DNA of 64,000 nt from Myxococcales bacterium (lineage in GTDB: Bacteria > Myxococcota_C > UBA6777): the NCBI GenBank assembly GCA_020632975.1, contig JACKEL010000004.1, positions 248,001 to 312,000 of the forward strand. Direction: 5' to 3'. Position 1 is the first letter of the stretch, and each line of letters begins with the position of its first letter. The notes beneath the pieces were generated by a model. It saw only the letters and a list, made by a program, of their open reading frames with translations. It made no database searches and was not told the origin of the DNA. This document shows positions 8,603 to 16,443 of this stretch, in pieces. The translations under genes were made by a program, and so were the position numbers.

Positions 8603-9751
8603 ATGATTCGACATCCCTCACAGGGAGAGTTGTCGTCGTTGTTCGATCTCTTAAATCGTTGCTTTCGACCGCAAGGCGAGCACATGGAACACTGCTTTCC
8701 GCATTTTCTGTGTGACGACAATCGCCAACATCTGTGGGTTGCCGTGGAAGAGGATGCGATCCTGAGTCATGTGGGTTATCTGCCCGATAATTGGGAGTTT
8801 CCACATCTCTCCCTGCGCGTGGGGCGCATTGGTGCCGTTTGCACGGAAGAATCACAACGCGGCAAAGGTTGGGGAACACAGCTTTTGTGCGCCGCGATGG
8901 ATGCCGCACGCAACGAAGACATCGACCTCTTCGTCATCTCGGGAGATCGCGGATTGTACGAGCGTCAAGGCGGCGTGCGTTGTGGGCATTTGGAGCGTTT
9001 TCAACTCGGAAAAGCGGAACTTGCACCATTTGCCTCAAGCTTTGTACAGACACGAGCCTACCAAGACTCTCTACTGCCCGCGTGGATCGACATGATGCAA
9101 AAAGAATCCATTCGATACGGTCGCAGCCAAGGTGAATGGGACATCCTTATGGGACACGACATCGTCCCTTGGATGCGCGAAGCCACACATCGACCCCTCG
9201 CCATCTATCAAGGTGATGATCTTGTCGCAACCTTGGTGCTTTGGGAACGCTCTGCTTACACTGAAGTTGTTGAGTGGGCTGGCGATCGCTCCGCTTGCCT
9301 TGCGGCGCTGGCGCTTTACTCTGCTTCTCATGGTGCTGTCTTGCCACTGCGTTGGTCGTTACCTGCACATGAGTTCGAGGTCCTTGCCGCTTTTCGTGCA
9401 CACGGATTACACGGGCAAACCAAAGAAGCTGACGGGGTTGTCTGTGTCTTGCGTTGGGAAGCCCTCACGACGCGGCTTCAAGCCTTGTTTCAAGCACATG
9501 GCTTCTCTGAAGCTGCGATGGTTCGCCTGGTTGAAGAAGGCGATGCTTTTTCCATGGTTTGGTCTGATGCGGCGCTGCGTTGGCATGGGCGCGGCACCTT
9601 GGCCCGTTTGCTCTTTGGCGAACCCAACGTCGATGCACAAAGCCCGCTTCCTTCTCCTGTGTTTGAAGGCCCCCAAGCATGGGGATATTGGGAAACGCTG
9701 CAAAAGATCCTGCCGTTGCCAAGGCCCCCCTATGGGATGAGCTACATTTGA
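8603..9751 (+). CDS. GNAT-family N-acetyltransferase with long C-terminal extension
   Basis: The ATG at 8603 is chosen because AGGTG lies five bases upstream and the protein then begins MIRHPSQGEL, directly at the first GNAT strand. An ATG at 8591 and a GTG at 8543 are in frame but poorly preceded. The product is 382 residues. The acetyl-CoA-binding motif A is visible in the first 115 residues: GAVCTEESQRGKGWGTQLL matches the V-x-P-x-x-[RQ]-x-x-G-x-G/A pattern. The remaining 250 residues resemble the two-domain (Eis or MSMEG-like) acetyltransferase layout but I cannot assign a substrate. The gene ends just before the repeat cluster. Confidence 0.72.
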   Translation: MIRHPSQGELSSLFDLLNRCFRPQGEHMEHCFPHFLCDDNRQHLWVAVEEDAILSHVGYLPDNWEFPHLSLRVGRIGAVCTEESQRGKGWGTQLLCAAMDAARNEDIDLFVISGDRGLYERQGGVRCGHLERFQLGKAELAPFASSFVQTRAYQDSLLPAWIDMMQKESIRYGRSQGEWDILMGHDIVPWMREATHRPLAIYQGDDLVATLVLWERSAYTEVVEWAGDRSACLAALALYSASHGAVLPLRWSLPAHEFEVLAAFRAHGLHGQTKEADGVVCVLRWEALTTRLQALFQAHGFSEAAMVRLVEEGDAFSMVWSDAALRWHGRGTLARLLFGEPNVDAQSPLPSPVFEGPQAWGYWETLQKILPLPRPPYGMSYI

Positions 9752-9789
9752 GCATTTGAGGCAAAGGATATGCAGGGGAGATCATCTAG

Positions 9790-9811
9790 GGGCGGCCATG
9801 GAAGGCCGCCC
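9790..9811. repeat. 8-6-8 palindromic element, copy 1
   Basis: GGGCGGCC, six-base loop ATGGAA, then GGCCGCCC. Perfect 8-bp stem. Confidence 0.85.
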
Positions 9812-9840
9812 AAAAGGCAAGGGATATCCGGGATATGATA

Positions 9841-9862
9841 GGGCGGCCACGGAGGGCCGCCC
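9841..9862. repeat. 8-6-8 palindromic element, copy 2
   Basis: GGGCGGCC, six-base loop ACGGAG, then GGCCGCCC. Perfect 8-bp stem; loop differs from copy 1 while the arms are identical. Confidence 0.85.
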
Positions 9863-9919
9863 GTGATGTGGGATATGCCGGGGATATCATCCAGGGGCGG
9901 CCACAGAGCTTGAATGGAT

Positions 9920-9942
9920 GGCGGCCCGCGAAAAGGGCCGCC
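9920..9942. repeat. Related palindrome, shifted arms
   Basis: GGCGGCCC, loop GCGAAAA, then GGGCCGCC: an eight-base perfect stem with arms shifted by one base against copies 1 and 2. It is preceded by GAATGGAT, as elsewhere in the cluster. Confidence 0.7.
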
Positions 9943-10202
9943 CGCGAAATGGGGAAATGCCCGTGAATGGGGAAATGCCCCGGGGATATCCATCAGGGGC
10001 GGCCCACCGTGGCATCATTGTACCAACTAATTATCAACTATATGAAAAGAATGGATGGCGGCCCGTAAAATGGAAAATCAGACGAAATGGGGATATATTG
10101 GTTCGGGAAGTCACTTTACAAACCACCGTGATCGCCGCCAAAAGAAATCTATTTGATTGGCCGCCCGAATGGATGGGGGCCCGCGATATATTGGATATCC
10201 AG

Positions 10203-10224
10203 GGGCGGCCCACTGTGGCCGCCC
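10203..10224. repeat. 8-6-8 palindromic element, copy 3
   Basis: GGGCGGCC, loop CACTGT, then GGCCGCCC, followed by GAATGGATGG. The loop can extend the stem by further pairing. Confidence 0.85.
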
Positions 10225-10269
10225 GAATGGATGGTGGCCGCCCAAATGGATGGGTGGTGGCCGCCCAAA

Positions 10270-11943
10270 TCAATAAAGTTTCAGCAGTCGGATTTGAGAG
10301 AAATAATGTTTCAGAATTTGTCGGAAATTTTGTCCATCGCGAGCGCGTCCGATGGCGCCATATTGGCAGAGTCCGACGCCGTGTCCCCAGCCGCCGCCAA
10401 TGAGTTTCCATTGTTGGATTTGTCCTTGGGCGTCGAGTTTCTTTTGCACCAAGAACATGCTGCTCCAAAGGTTATCGAGAAGCCGTCGAATCTTGAGTTC
10501 CCCATGTAAGCGTAAGGTGCGCTTGGCGCCAACGATGCGTAGGGCGTAGATTCGCCCGCTGACGCCGCGTTTTTCGGCGACAAGATCTTTGACGTGGCCG
10601 ACAGGGAATTGTCGGTTGACGAGTTGGTCGAGTTTGTCGGGAGAGAATGTGCGGGTCCAGCGGAACTTTTTGCGCAGTTTGGGTCGTTCGCTTCGGCAGT
10701 AGGCATCGGGTGGATCGAGGAGCCAGCGTTTTAGGTTGAAGGGGCCGATGCCATTTTCAAAGAGAGGCGAGTGTTGTCGAAGGTCGGGTTTTCCGCGCAG
10801 TGCGGGGTTGGGGAGTGTGGACCAGACATGTTCGTTGTGTTCGGTGTGTCCGCCACTTACAGCGCTAAAGGGTGCATCGCTAAGTTGTCCGTTGGGGAGG
10901 GTCATGACGACGCCACGGGTTTCTTGGATGGCGCGGGATATGCGTGCTTCTTGGGGGAGGGCACCTGTGTAGACTTGGCAATGGGTTTGTGCGCAAAAAA
11001 GGTAGGGGTCCGCGCGGTGTCGCGTGGCGATCTTGGCAAGGATCTCATTGCGTGCGCAGACGGCTTGGGCTTTGAGGGCTTCGAGGGGGGCACTTGAAGG
11101 CATCTCAGCGCGTAGGACACCGCGTAAGTAAGTGGAGAGGGAGACTTGTTGAATCATGGTGAGTTTGCCGTATCGATCGGCGGTAAAGAGCAGGGGACCA
11201 TCAAAGTGTCGTGTGACAAAGCGATGCCATCGATATCCTCGGCCAAACTCGACGCGTTCCACGCGGATCAAACCGCGTCGTGGGCGGATCTCGATCAGGT
11301 CATCTGCTTCGATGCGTCCGCCACCTTGGAGAAGCATACGGATCTGTGGGCGGCGTGCGAGTTCTTCGTGGATGCGGATGGGGAGGTGGAGTTGGTTTTC
11401 GAGTTGGTCCGCTCGTTTTTGAGCGTCTTCTCTTTTCGCGAACACAGCGATGCTACCGAGTCGTTTGCGGGTATCAAACAGGTGGCCTTGGAGCGCAAAG
11501 ACGCCCCCTGTTGTGAGGGGATGGATACCGAATCCACGGGCTTCCCATTGTTTTTGGAGGGTGAGGAAGCTTTTTTCTTCGTAGTGTGGGGTCGCAAAAG
11601 CGATGAGCCAGTACCTTGCCCAACCAAGCTGTGAGCGAAGGCGTCGGATGGTGTAGCTGTAATTGGGTTCAAGTCCAGTTTCCTGGGGCTCTGCGTTGCG
11701 TTGGTAAAGGCGTGCACGGCAACCATACTTACAAGAAAATTCGATTTTTTCTTGTTTATCCATGATGCCGACGGTCACGCTGGGTTCATTGTTGGCGTTG
11801 AGCCAAAAGCGCCCAGCATAGAGGCGTTCCATCATCGCATGGAGTGATGTGGTCGAGGGGACGGCGCGGGAGGGGATGGTTGTGAGGGTGACAGCGCCAA
11901 AGATGGCGCACAGAAGGGGCAAAAGCCACCATCGATTGGGCAT
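10270..11943 (-). CDS. SpoIID/LytB-domain protein (peptidoglycan hydrolase or amidase enhancer)
   Basis: A 557-residue protein with an N-terminal signal peptide (hydrophobic stretch to about residue 27). The SpoIID core occupies about residues 235-540: LSTYLRGVLRAEMP near 270, then APLEALKAQAVCARNE, and close to the end GGGWGHGVGLCQYGA (about 516-530). In SpoIID the acidic residue of the first motif is the catalytic Glu of a lytic transglycosylase; this protein has Glu in RAEMP. The first 200 residues are of unknown fold. The gene lies 3 bases after the TetR gene, so both are on one transcript. Nothing nearby suggests endospores; LytB-type wall remodelling is the likely role. Confidence 0.85.
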   Translation of the reverse strand: MPNRWWLLPLLCAIFGAVTLTTIPSRAVPSTTSLHAMMERLYAGRFWLNANNEPSVTVGIMDKQEKIEFSCKYGCRARLYQRNAEPQETGLEPNYSYTIRRLRSQLGWARYWLIAFATPHYEEKSFLTLQKQWEARGFGIHPLTTGGVFALQGHLFDTRKRLGSIAVFAKREDAQKRADQLENQLHLPIRIHEELARRPQIRMLLQGGGRIEADDLIEIRPRRGLIRVERVEFGRGYRWHRFVTRHFDGPLLFTADRYGKLTMIQQVSLSTYLRGVLRAEMPSSAPLEALKAQAVCARNEILAKIATRHRADPYLFCAQTHCQVYTGALPQEARISRAIQETRGVVMTLPNGQLSDAPFSAVSGGHTEHNEHVWSTLPNPALRGKPDLRQHSPLFENGIGPFNLKRWLLDPPDAYCRSERPKLRKKFRWTRTFSPDKLDQLVNRQFPVGHVKDLVAEKRGVSGRIYALRIVGAKRTLRLHGELKIRRLLDNLWSSMFLVQKKLDAQGQIQQWKLIGGGWGHGVGLCQYGAIGRARDGQNFRQILKHYFSQIRLLKLY

Positions 11944-11946
11944 GAT

Positions 11947-12717
11947 TTACGTGTTTCCTGTTGCGGTATCGGTTTCTTGTGGAGAGACGGATGGTTCGAG
12001 ATGGGCGGTGGTGGTTTCTTCGGGTGTGTCTTCTAGGTCGGTTTCGGGTTGTGTTTCTTGGGGGGCGAGGTCTTTTTGTTGGCTAAGGGAGACCTCTTGG
12101 ATCTGGAGTCCACGTGCGAGGATGTGTGCAGCTTGTTCGATCTCAGCTTCGATCTCTTCGGCGGTTTGGAGGCCACCTGACCAAGCGATCAACATCGAGA
12201 ACCAGATATGTTGGAGGCAACTTGCGAAGCGTTTTTCGACTTCATTGGGGGGTTCTGTGTCGTGGTTGATCTCAGTGGGGATGCCTTTTCCGCGAAGGGT
12301 GTCGATGATAAGTGCGGTGATCTCGCTATGAAAAAGGCTGACTTTTTCTGCGAGTGCGGGTTCTCCAGAGGCGACGGCTTTGATGGTGGCTTGGGAAAGA
12401 TTTGGACGCACGCAGAGCCAGTGCGTAACATAGCCAAGCATGTCTTTGACGCGCCAAAGATTGGTGCCTTCAGGTGGTTGTTCTGAGAGGATCTGCCGAA
12501 TCTTGGTGAGTTCGAGTTGCAAGATGGCGATGAGGATATCTTCTTTGCTTTGGAAGCGTTTGTAGACGGTTCCTAGAGCGACCCCTGCTTCTGCCGCGAT
12601 GTCACGAAGACGAACGGCGGAGAATCCGCCTTTTTCAGCGAGTTTGACCGCAGTTTCAAGAATACGCCGAGAACGCCGTTCTAGCCCTTTCATGGGGCTG
12701 CTGGTCTTTTTTTTCAT
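11947..12717 (-). CDS. TetR-family transcriptional regulator
   Basis: A 256-residue protein. Residues 14-62 form the TetR helix-turn-helix: ILETAVKLAEKGGFSAVRL, then IAAEAGVALGTVYKRFQSKEDIL. The region after about 70 is an effector-binding helical domain, and the last 45 residues are acidic and low in complexity. GAGG lies seven bases before the ATG. The regulator is first in a two-gene unit with the SpoIID protein and divergent from the small unknown gene at 12955, so it may control both. Family knowledge predicts a repressor released by a small ligand; the ligand is unknown. Confidence 0.88.
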   Translation of the reverse strand: MKKKTSSPMKGLERRSRRILETAVKLAEKGGFSAVRLRDIAAEAGVALGTVYKRFQSKEDILIAILQLELTKIRQILSEQPPEGTNLWRVKDMLGYVTHWLCVRPNLSQATIKAVASGEPALAEKVSLFHSEITALIIDTLRGKGIPTEINHDTEPPNEVEKRFASCLQHIWFSMLIAWSGGLQTAEEIEAEIEQAAHILARGLQIQEVSLSQQKDLAPQETQPETDLEDTPEETTTAHLEPSVSPQETDTATGNT

Positions 12718-12954
12718 CGGAAGCCTCTTTGCCGTGGGGTAGTTGCATAAGGTTGCGTCTTTGGATGTAGCATACCTCGGCTTTGTCGCCTAGCACGTTG
12801 TTGGTAGGTATGGTTGAATACACTGGAATATAGGTTCGTTTTGTAGGGGTGGTTTTTTCTTGTGCATTTTGCCCCTTGCGTCGAGGATGTTCTTTGCTCA
12901 TGTGTAGAAACAAAGGACATCATCAAGTTTTGGACAGAAAGTAGAGCAGAAGCG

Positions 12955-13479
12955 ATGGGAATAGAGGATCTTCGGGTCGAGATCGAAGCGCGTGCGGACT
13001 CTCCAGATGTGATAAAGGCGTGTTTGTTGAGTCTTCCGCATGTTCGCTATCTGCATGGATACAACGCGATGAGTTGGTTTTTGTACGAGGATGACAAGCA
13101 CGTCATCGAGATCTTGTACTATGTTCGGCACTATGTTTGTTTGCGTTTCGCGTTGTGTAGTTTGGAGGGGATCGCGGAGATCGGGGTGGGGCTGATCCAA
13201 AATGTGATGAAAGTGATGCAGCGACCGCGCATTGTGATCGCGGAGCGTTATGGGGATGAGTTGCCCAAGGAGTTTGGTCGTTATGACATGGACAATTTGT
13301 TGTCCGTGGTTCAGCGGGTTTGGGAAAAAAAGCGCCACACTTGGGAGATGGATTATGGTGGGGACGAGCGGATGAAAACGAGTTGTGCAGAAGCGTTGAT
13401 GCGCTTAACGGTGCGTGCACAACACCGTCATCCCGAGCAAGACGAACAAGATGATATCGAGCAAGAGCCGCAAGATTAG
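12955..13479 (+). CDS. Uncharacterised small protein
   Basis: A 174-residue protein from the ATG at 12955; an in-frame GTG at 12862 would add 31 residues but gives no better ribosome site. The sequence is alpha/beta in character, with motifs VRYLHGYNAMSWFLYEDD and ILYYVRHYVCLRFALC, and ends in an acidic tail of Glu, Gln and Asp (HPEQDEQDDIEQEPQD). I do not recognise the family. No signal peptide or membrane helix. It is divergent from the TetR gene, and its stop codon overlaps the stop of the next gene on the other strand by four bases, consistent with a real convergent gene. Confidence 0.6.
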   Translation: MGIEDLRVEIEARADSPDVIKACLLSLPHVRYLHGYNAMSWFLYEDDKHVIEILYYVRHYVCLRFALCSLEGIAEIGVGLIQNVMKVMQRPRIVIAERYGDELPKEFGRYDMDNLLSVVQRVWEKKRHTWEMDYGGDERMKTSCAEALMRLTVRAQHRHPEQDEQDDIEQEPQD

Positions 13480-15197
13480 AGAGAAAGTTTCTTACGCAGG
13501 ACGTCGAAGTAGGGGCGAAACAGGGGATCGATAAAGTCGTTGTGTTTGCGTCGATCAGTGACTTCCCAGTAGGTGCTGTGTTTCACGCAGTCCATCTGTC
13601 GAAAAGCTGCTTGCAGCAGGTCGGGTGGGATGCGTTGGAGAGCCTGAGATATCGCATCGACTTCTTTGTGAGCTTCAAGGGCGAGTAACGCGGTTCCAAG
13701 CTTGATATGGCTTTTGATCACACCAGGAAGGCGGCGCATCTGGTCTTCATCATCAAATTGCAAAAAGTGCTGAAGGAGCTGTTCTCGACAGGGGGCATGT
13801 CGTTGGTAGGCCAGCTCTGTGAGGTCGGCGAGGTCGTAGGCAACGAGGTTTGCGACGAAGACCATCCCTGAACGCACGGCTTGGTGTCCGTAATAATCGA
13901 GGTAAAACGCGATCTTGATCGAGCGTTCGGGGTTGGCGAGCATCAGGGCTTCAGCGAGTTTTCGATAGTGGTACACCAACATGTAAATCGCGCTGGGCTG
14001 GCGTTGAGAGATGGCGGCGCGCAAGTAAGTGTTGAAGTACAAAGAAGTCATCTCAAGGACTTTGGGGAGATGGTGTTTCTGTGCTTGCATACCAATGTAG
14101 CTCATGGTTTCACTGAGCATACGGATGATATCGTCGAGTCTTCGGAAGGAAGAGGACAGGATCATCGAAAACTCTTCCATGACCTCGCCTTCGAGGAAGG
14201 TGCGATTTTCTTGGAACTGGCGTCTCATCTCGCCCGAGTGTGCGAGAAAGTCGCTACGTTGGACCTCAAACCAACACAAAGGCATCTTCTCTTTTTGCTC
14301 GAAGTAGTGATCGAGGATGCAGCGCAAAGCGTCGATGCTAAAGGATGCGGTGTCGCGATCATGTCGGTCAATCGAGCGTAGTGTGATGTTGGAAAGGTAC
14401 TTGAGGTCTTGGATCACGCGATGTCGGATGTGTTCGATCTGCTCTTTCTTTTGGAGATTGGGGACACGTTTGAGGTCCGCGATAATCTCCCGACCGATGT
14501 TGCAGATGATCATCTCAGGTTGAAGGTCGCGGAAAACGTAGAAGGCGTAAGGGATGATCAGTAAGAAGCATGTGGTAGACATCATCCCTGCAATTGCCAG
14601 GGGCCAAACAGGTGGATGCTCGGCGCCTGACAACACAAAACACAGATGGACAAGGATATTGGCGCTGATCAAAAGCGCGAACATGGCTTGGTTGAGGCTG
14701 TTTTTGAGAAAGAGTGCGATCAGTTTGGGGGTGTAGTTGTTGGCGGTGAGTGGGATCGCGATGGCGCAAAGCGTGATGGTTGCGGCAAGAAGGACACCCA
14801 AAGCACGTGTGACGACACCAAGAAACTGCAACGTGGACTGACTGGTGAGCGGAAGCGGCCAAATCGACGATGCGAAGGGAGAGACCAAGCTTCCCCATAG
14901 CATCGCAGAGAGCGAAGCGATGGCCAGCACCATGCCCCAACGAAGGGGTTGTCCTTCGAGTGGTGTGGTTGTGGGGAGTTCGATGGCGGGTAAGATCTCT
15001 ACGCGTCGGATGTTTGAGGGAACAGAAGGAGGTGGGACATCCGCAGAAAGTCCTGCGGGAAAGTTCGGCGATCTCGATGCGATCGGAGAAATAGACATTG
15101 TTTCTTGAGCAGAGGGCGGCGGGTGGGTAGCCTTGTTTTTGTGGGACTTGGACTTGGATGGGGCAGGCTTCTTGGAAGATGCCTTGCGCTTATTCAC
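13476..15197 (-). CDS. Four-helix membrane protein, DUF2254-like, with large cytoplasmic domain
   Basis: The start is a GTG with AAAGGAG six bases upstream, giving 573 residues. The first 75 residues are basic and Pro/Ser-rich (KRKASSKKPAPSKSKSHK). Four hydrophobic helices follow at about 86-110, 128-150, 170-195 and 203-225. A loop with LTANNYTPKLIALFLKNSLN resembles the QFSPR-type loop of DUF2254 membrane proteins. The last 340 residues are soluble and helical, with no motif I know. The gene stands alone on its strand, divergent from the transporter run. The family link is tentative. Confidence 0.65.
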   Translation of the reverse strand: MNKRKASSKKPAPSKSKSHKNKATHPPPSAQETMSISPIASRSPNFPAGLSADVPPPSVPSNIRRVEILPAIELPTTTPLEGQPLRWGMVLAIASLSAMLWGSLVSPFASSIWPLPLTSQSTLQFLGVVTRALGVLLAATITLCAIAIPLTANNYTPKLIALFLKNSLNQAMFALLISANILVHLCFVLSGAEHPPVWPLAIAGMMSTTCFLLIIPYAFYVFRDLQPEMIICNIGREIIADLKRVPNLQKKEQIEHIRHRVIQDLKYLSNITLRSIDRHDRDTASFSIDALRCILDHYFEQKEKMPLCWFEVQRSDFLAHSGEMRRQFQENRTFLEGEVMEEFSMILSSSFRRLDDIIRMLSETMSYIGMQAQKHHLPKVLEMTSLYFNTYLRAAISQRQPSAIYMLVYHYRKLAEALMLANPERSIKIAFYLDYYGHQAVRSGMVFVANLVAYDLADLTELAYQRHAPCREQLLQHFLQFDDEDQMRRLPGVIKSHIKLGTALLALEAHKEVDAISQALQRIPPDLLQAAFRQMDCVKHSTYWEVTDRRKHNDFIDPLFRPYFDVLRKKLSL

Positions 15198-15203
15198 GAT
15201 GGG

Positions 15204-15210
15204 CTCCTTT
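15204..15210 (-). promoter_or_regulatory. Ribosome binding site fixing a GTG start
   Basis: AAAGGAG on the complement, six bases before the GTG at 15197. It argues against the longer in-frame extension, which has no such site. Confidence 0.65.
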
Positions 15211-15476
15211 GGAACGACGATCTGGATATTTGATCGATCTAAAAAGAGAGAACAAGGCTTCTTTGGGTGAAGAGGTCCTTGTTTTGGGAGATACACAAGG
15301 TCTGGCGCGGCGTCAAGCGATCTGTTGGCAGAGCGGTGGTGCGAGGCAAAGAAGAAGCGGAGGGCTTGGTGGGTTCGGCTTGCGAGGTGAGGGGGTTGTT
15401 TTGCGATGCGGAAGTGTGGAGACTTGGTGATTCTTTGTGACACGCGCAAGAACTTGTTGAAAGAAGGGAAAAGCCC

Positions 15477-16397
15477 ATGCTGGATCAGATCCACCTGAAC
15501 TTTAATCCGCAGTCTCTGATGGTGCTCAATGTGGTGCTAGGCCTTGTGATGTTTGGGGTTGCTTTGGATCTCAAGGTTGAAGACTTTCGTCGCGTTTTTG
15601 AGCAACCACGGGCGATTGGGGTCGGGCTGTTGGGGCAGCTTGTGTTGTTGCCTGCGGTCACATGGGTGCTTGTGTGGTTGTGGAAACCCGAACCAAGTAT
15701 CGCGTTGGGGATGTTTTTGGTGGCGGCTTGTCCTGGCGGGAATATCTCGAACTTTATCACGCACATCGCCCGCGGAAACACCAGTCTTTCGGTCTCGATG
15801 ACGGCGGTGGTGTCGTTGGCTGCGGTGGTCTTGACACCTTGGAACTTTTCTTTTTGGGCGGGCCTGTTGCCCGAAACTGCGCAAGCTTTGAAGAGTGTGC
15901 ATGTGGACTTTTGGCAGGTGTTTCAAGCGGTGTTGTTGTTGCTGTTGTTGCCGCTAACCTTGGGGATGATCATCTCAGCGCGTTCCCAACGTCTGGTGGA
16001 GCGGATTCGACAGCCTTTTCGGATCTTTTCTTTGGTGGCTTTTGCAGCGTTCGTGGTCTTGGCGCTGTTGAACAATTGGAAGCACTTTATTAGCTCCTTG
16101 GAATTGGTCTTTGTGATCGTCTTGGTTCACAATGGACTGGCCTTTTTGACGGGTTATACGGCCGCGCGGATCGGCGGTCTCAAGCCCGCTGATCGACGCG
16201 CTGTGACGATCGAAGTTGGGATTCAGAACTCTGGCTTGGGACTGGTGTTGATCTTTAATTTTTTTGGTGGTAAGGGCGGGATGGCAATTATTGCGGCTTG
16301 GTGGGGTGTCTGGCATATCTTGGCAGGTTTGACCCTCGCGCGTTTTTGGTCTCAAGATCCCAATGGGGCTGAACCTGAACCCAAAGTCGCGGATTGA
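15477..16397 (+). CDS. Bile acid:sodium symporter (BASS/SBF) family transporter
   Basis: A 306-residue inner-membrane protein made of about nine or ten hydrophobic helices. The family signature is the ACPGGNISNFITHIARGN segment near residue 85, a broken helix that forms the sodium sites, and a matching EVGIQNSGLG motif near residue 242 in the second half. BASS proteins carry organic anions such as bile acids, 2-keto acids or pantoate with sodium. An AGAAGGGA site precedes the ATG. It starts a run of four plus-strand genes (transporter, gamma-glutamyltransferase, murB, kinase) with gaps of 46 and 24 bases and one overlap. Confidence 0.88.
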   Translation: MLDQIHLNFNPQSLMVLNVVLGLVMFGVALDLKVEDFRRVFEQPRAIGVGLLGQLVLLPAVTWVLVWLWKPEPSIALGMFLVAACPGGNISNFITHIARGNTSLSVSMTAVVSLAAVVLTPWNFSFWAGLLPETAQALKSVHVDFWQVFQAVLLLLLLPLTLGMIISARSQRLVERIRQPFRIFSLVAFAAFVVLALLNNWKHFISSLELVFVIVLVHNGLAFLTGYTAARIGGLKPADRRAVTIEVGIQNSGLGLVLIFNFFGGKGGMAIIAAWWGVWHILAGLTLARFWSQDPNGAEPEPKVAD

Positions 16398-16443
16398 TCG
16401 AGTGTTTTGCAAAAGTGATCGTTTGTAGTGCAGGAGAAAAGGG

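Larger units (their letters stand above)
9752..10269. repeat. Intergenic cluster of palindromic GGCGGCC/GGCCGCC elements and GGATATC motifs
   Basis: This 518-base stretch between two convergent genes has no credible gene. It contains at least four hairpins built from GGCGGCC and GGCCGCC arms, half-copies near 9895-9902 and 9996-10013, several GGATATC or GATATC words, and short direct repeats with GAATGGATGG. The right end, 10225-10268, is an imperfect tandem of AATGGATGG followed by TGGCCGCCCA. The array stops exactly where the spoIID-like stop codon begins (10270). It looks like an accumulation of related mobile palindromes in different states of decay. Confidence 0.8.

Noticed and set aside
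11655..11680. GGGTTCAAGTCC resembling a tRNA T-arm
   Set aside because: It lies inside the spoIID-like coding sequence and no acceptor, D or anticodon stems can be drawn around it.
12771..12812. CATACCT and AGGTATG as a TetR operator
   Set aside because: Only seven bases long and about 28 bases apart, too far for a usual TetR site; likely chance.
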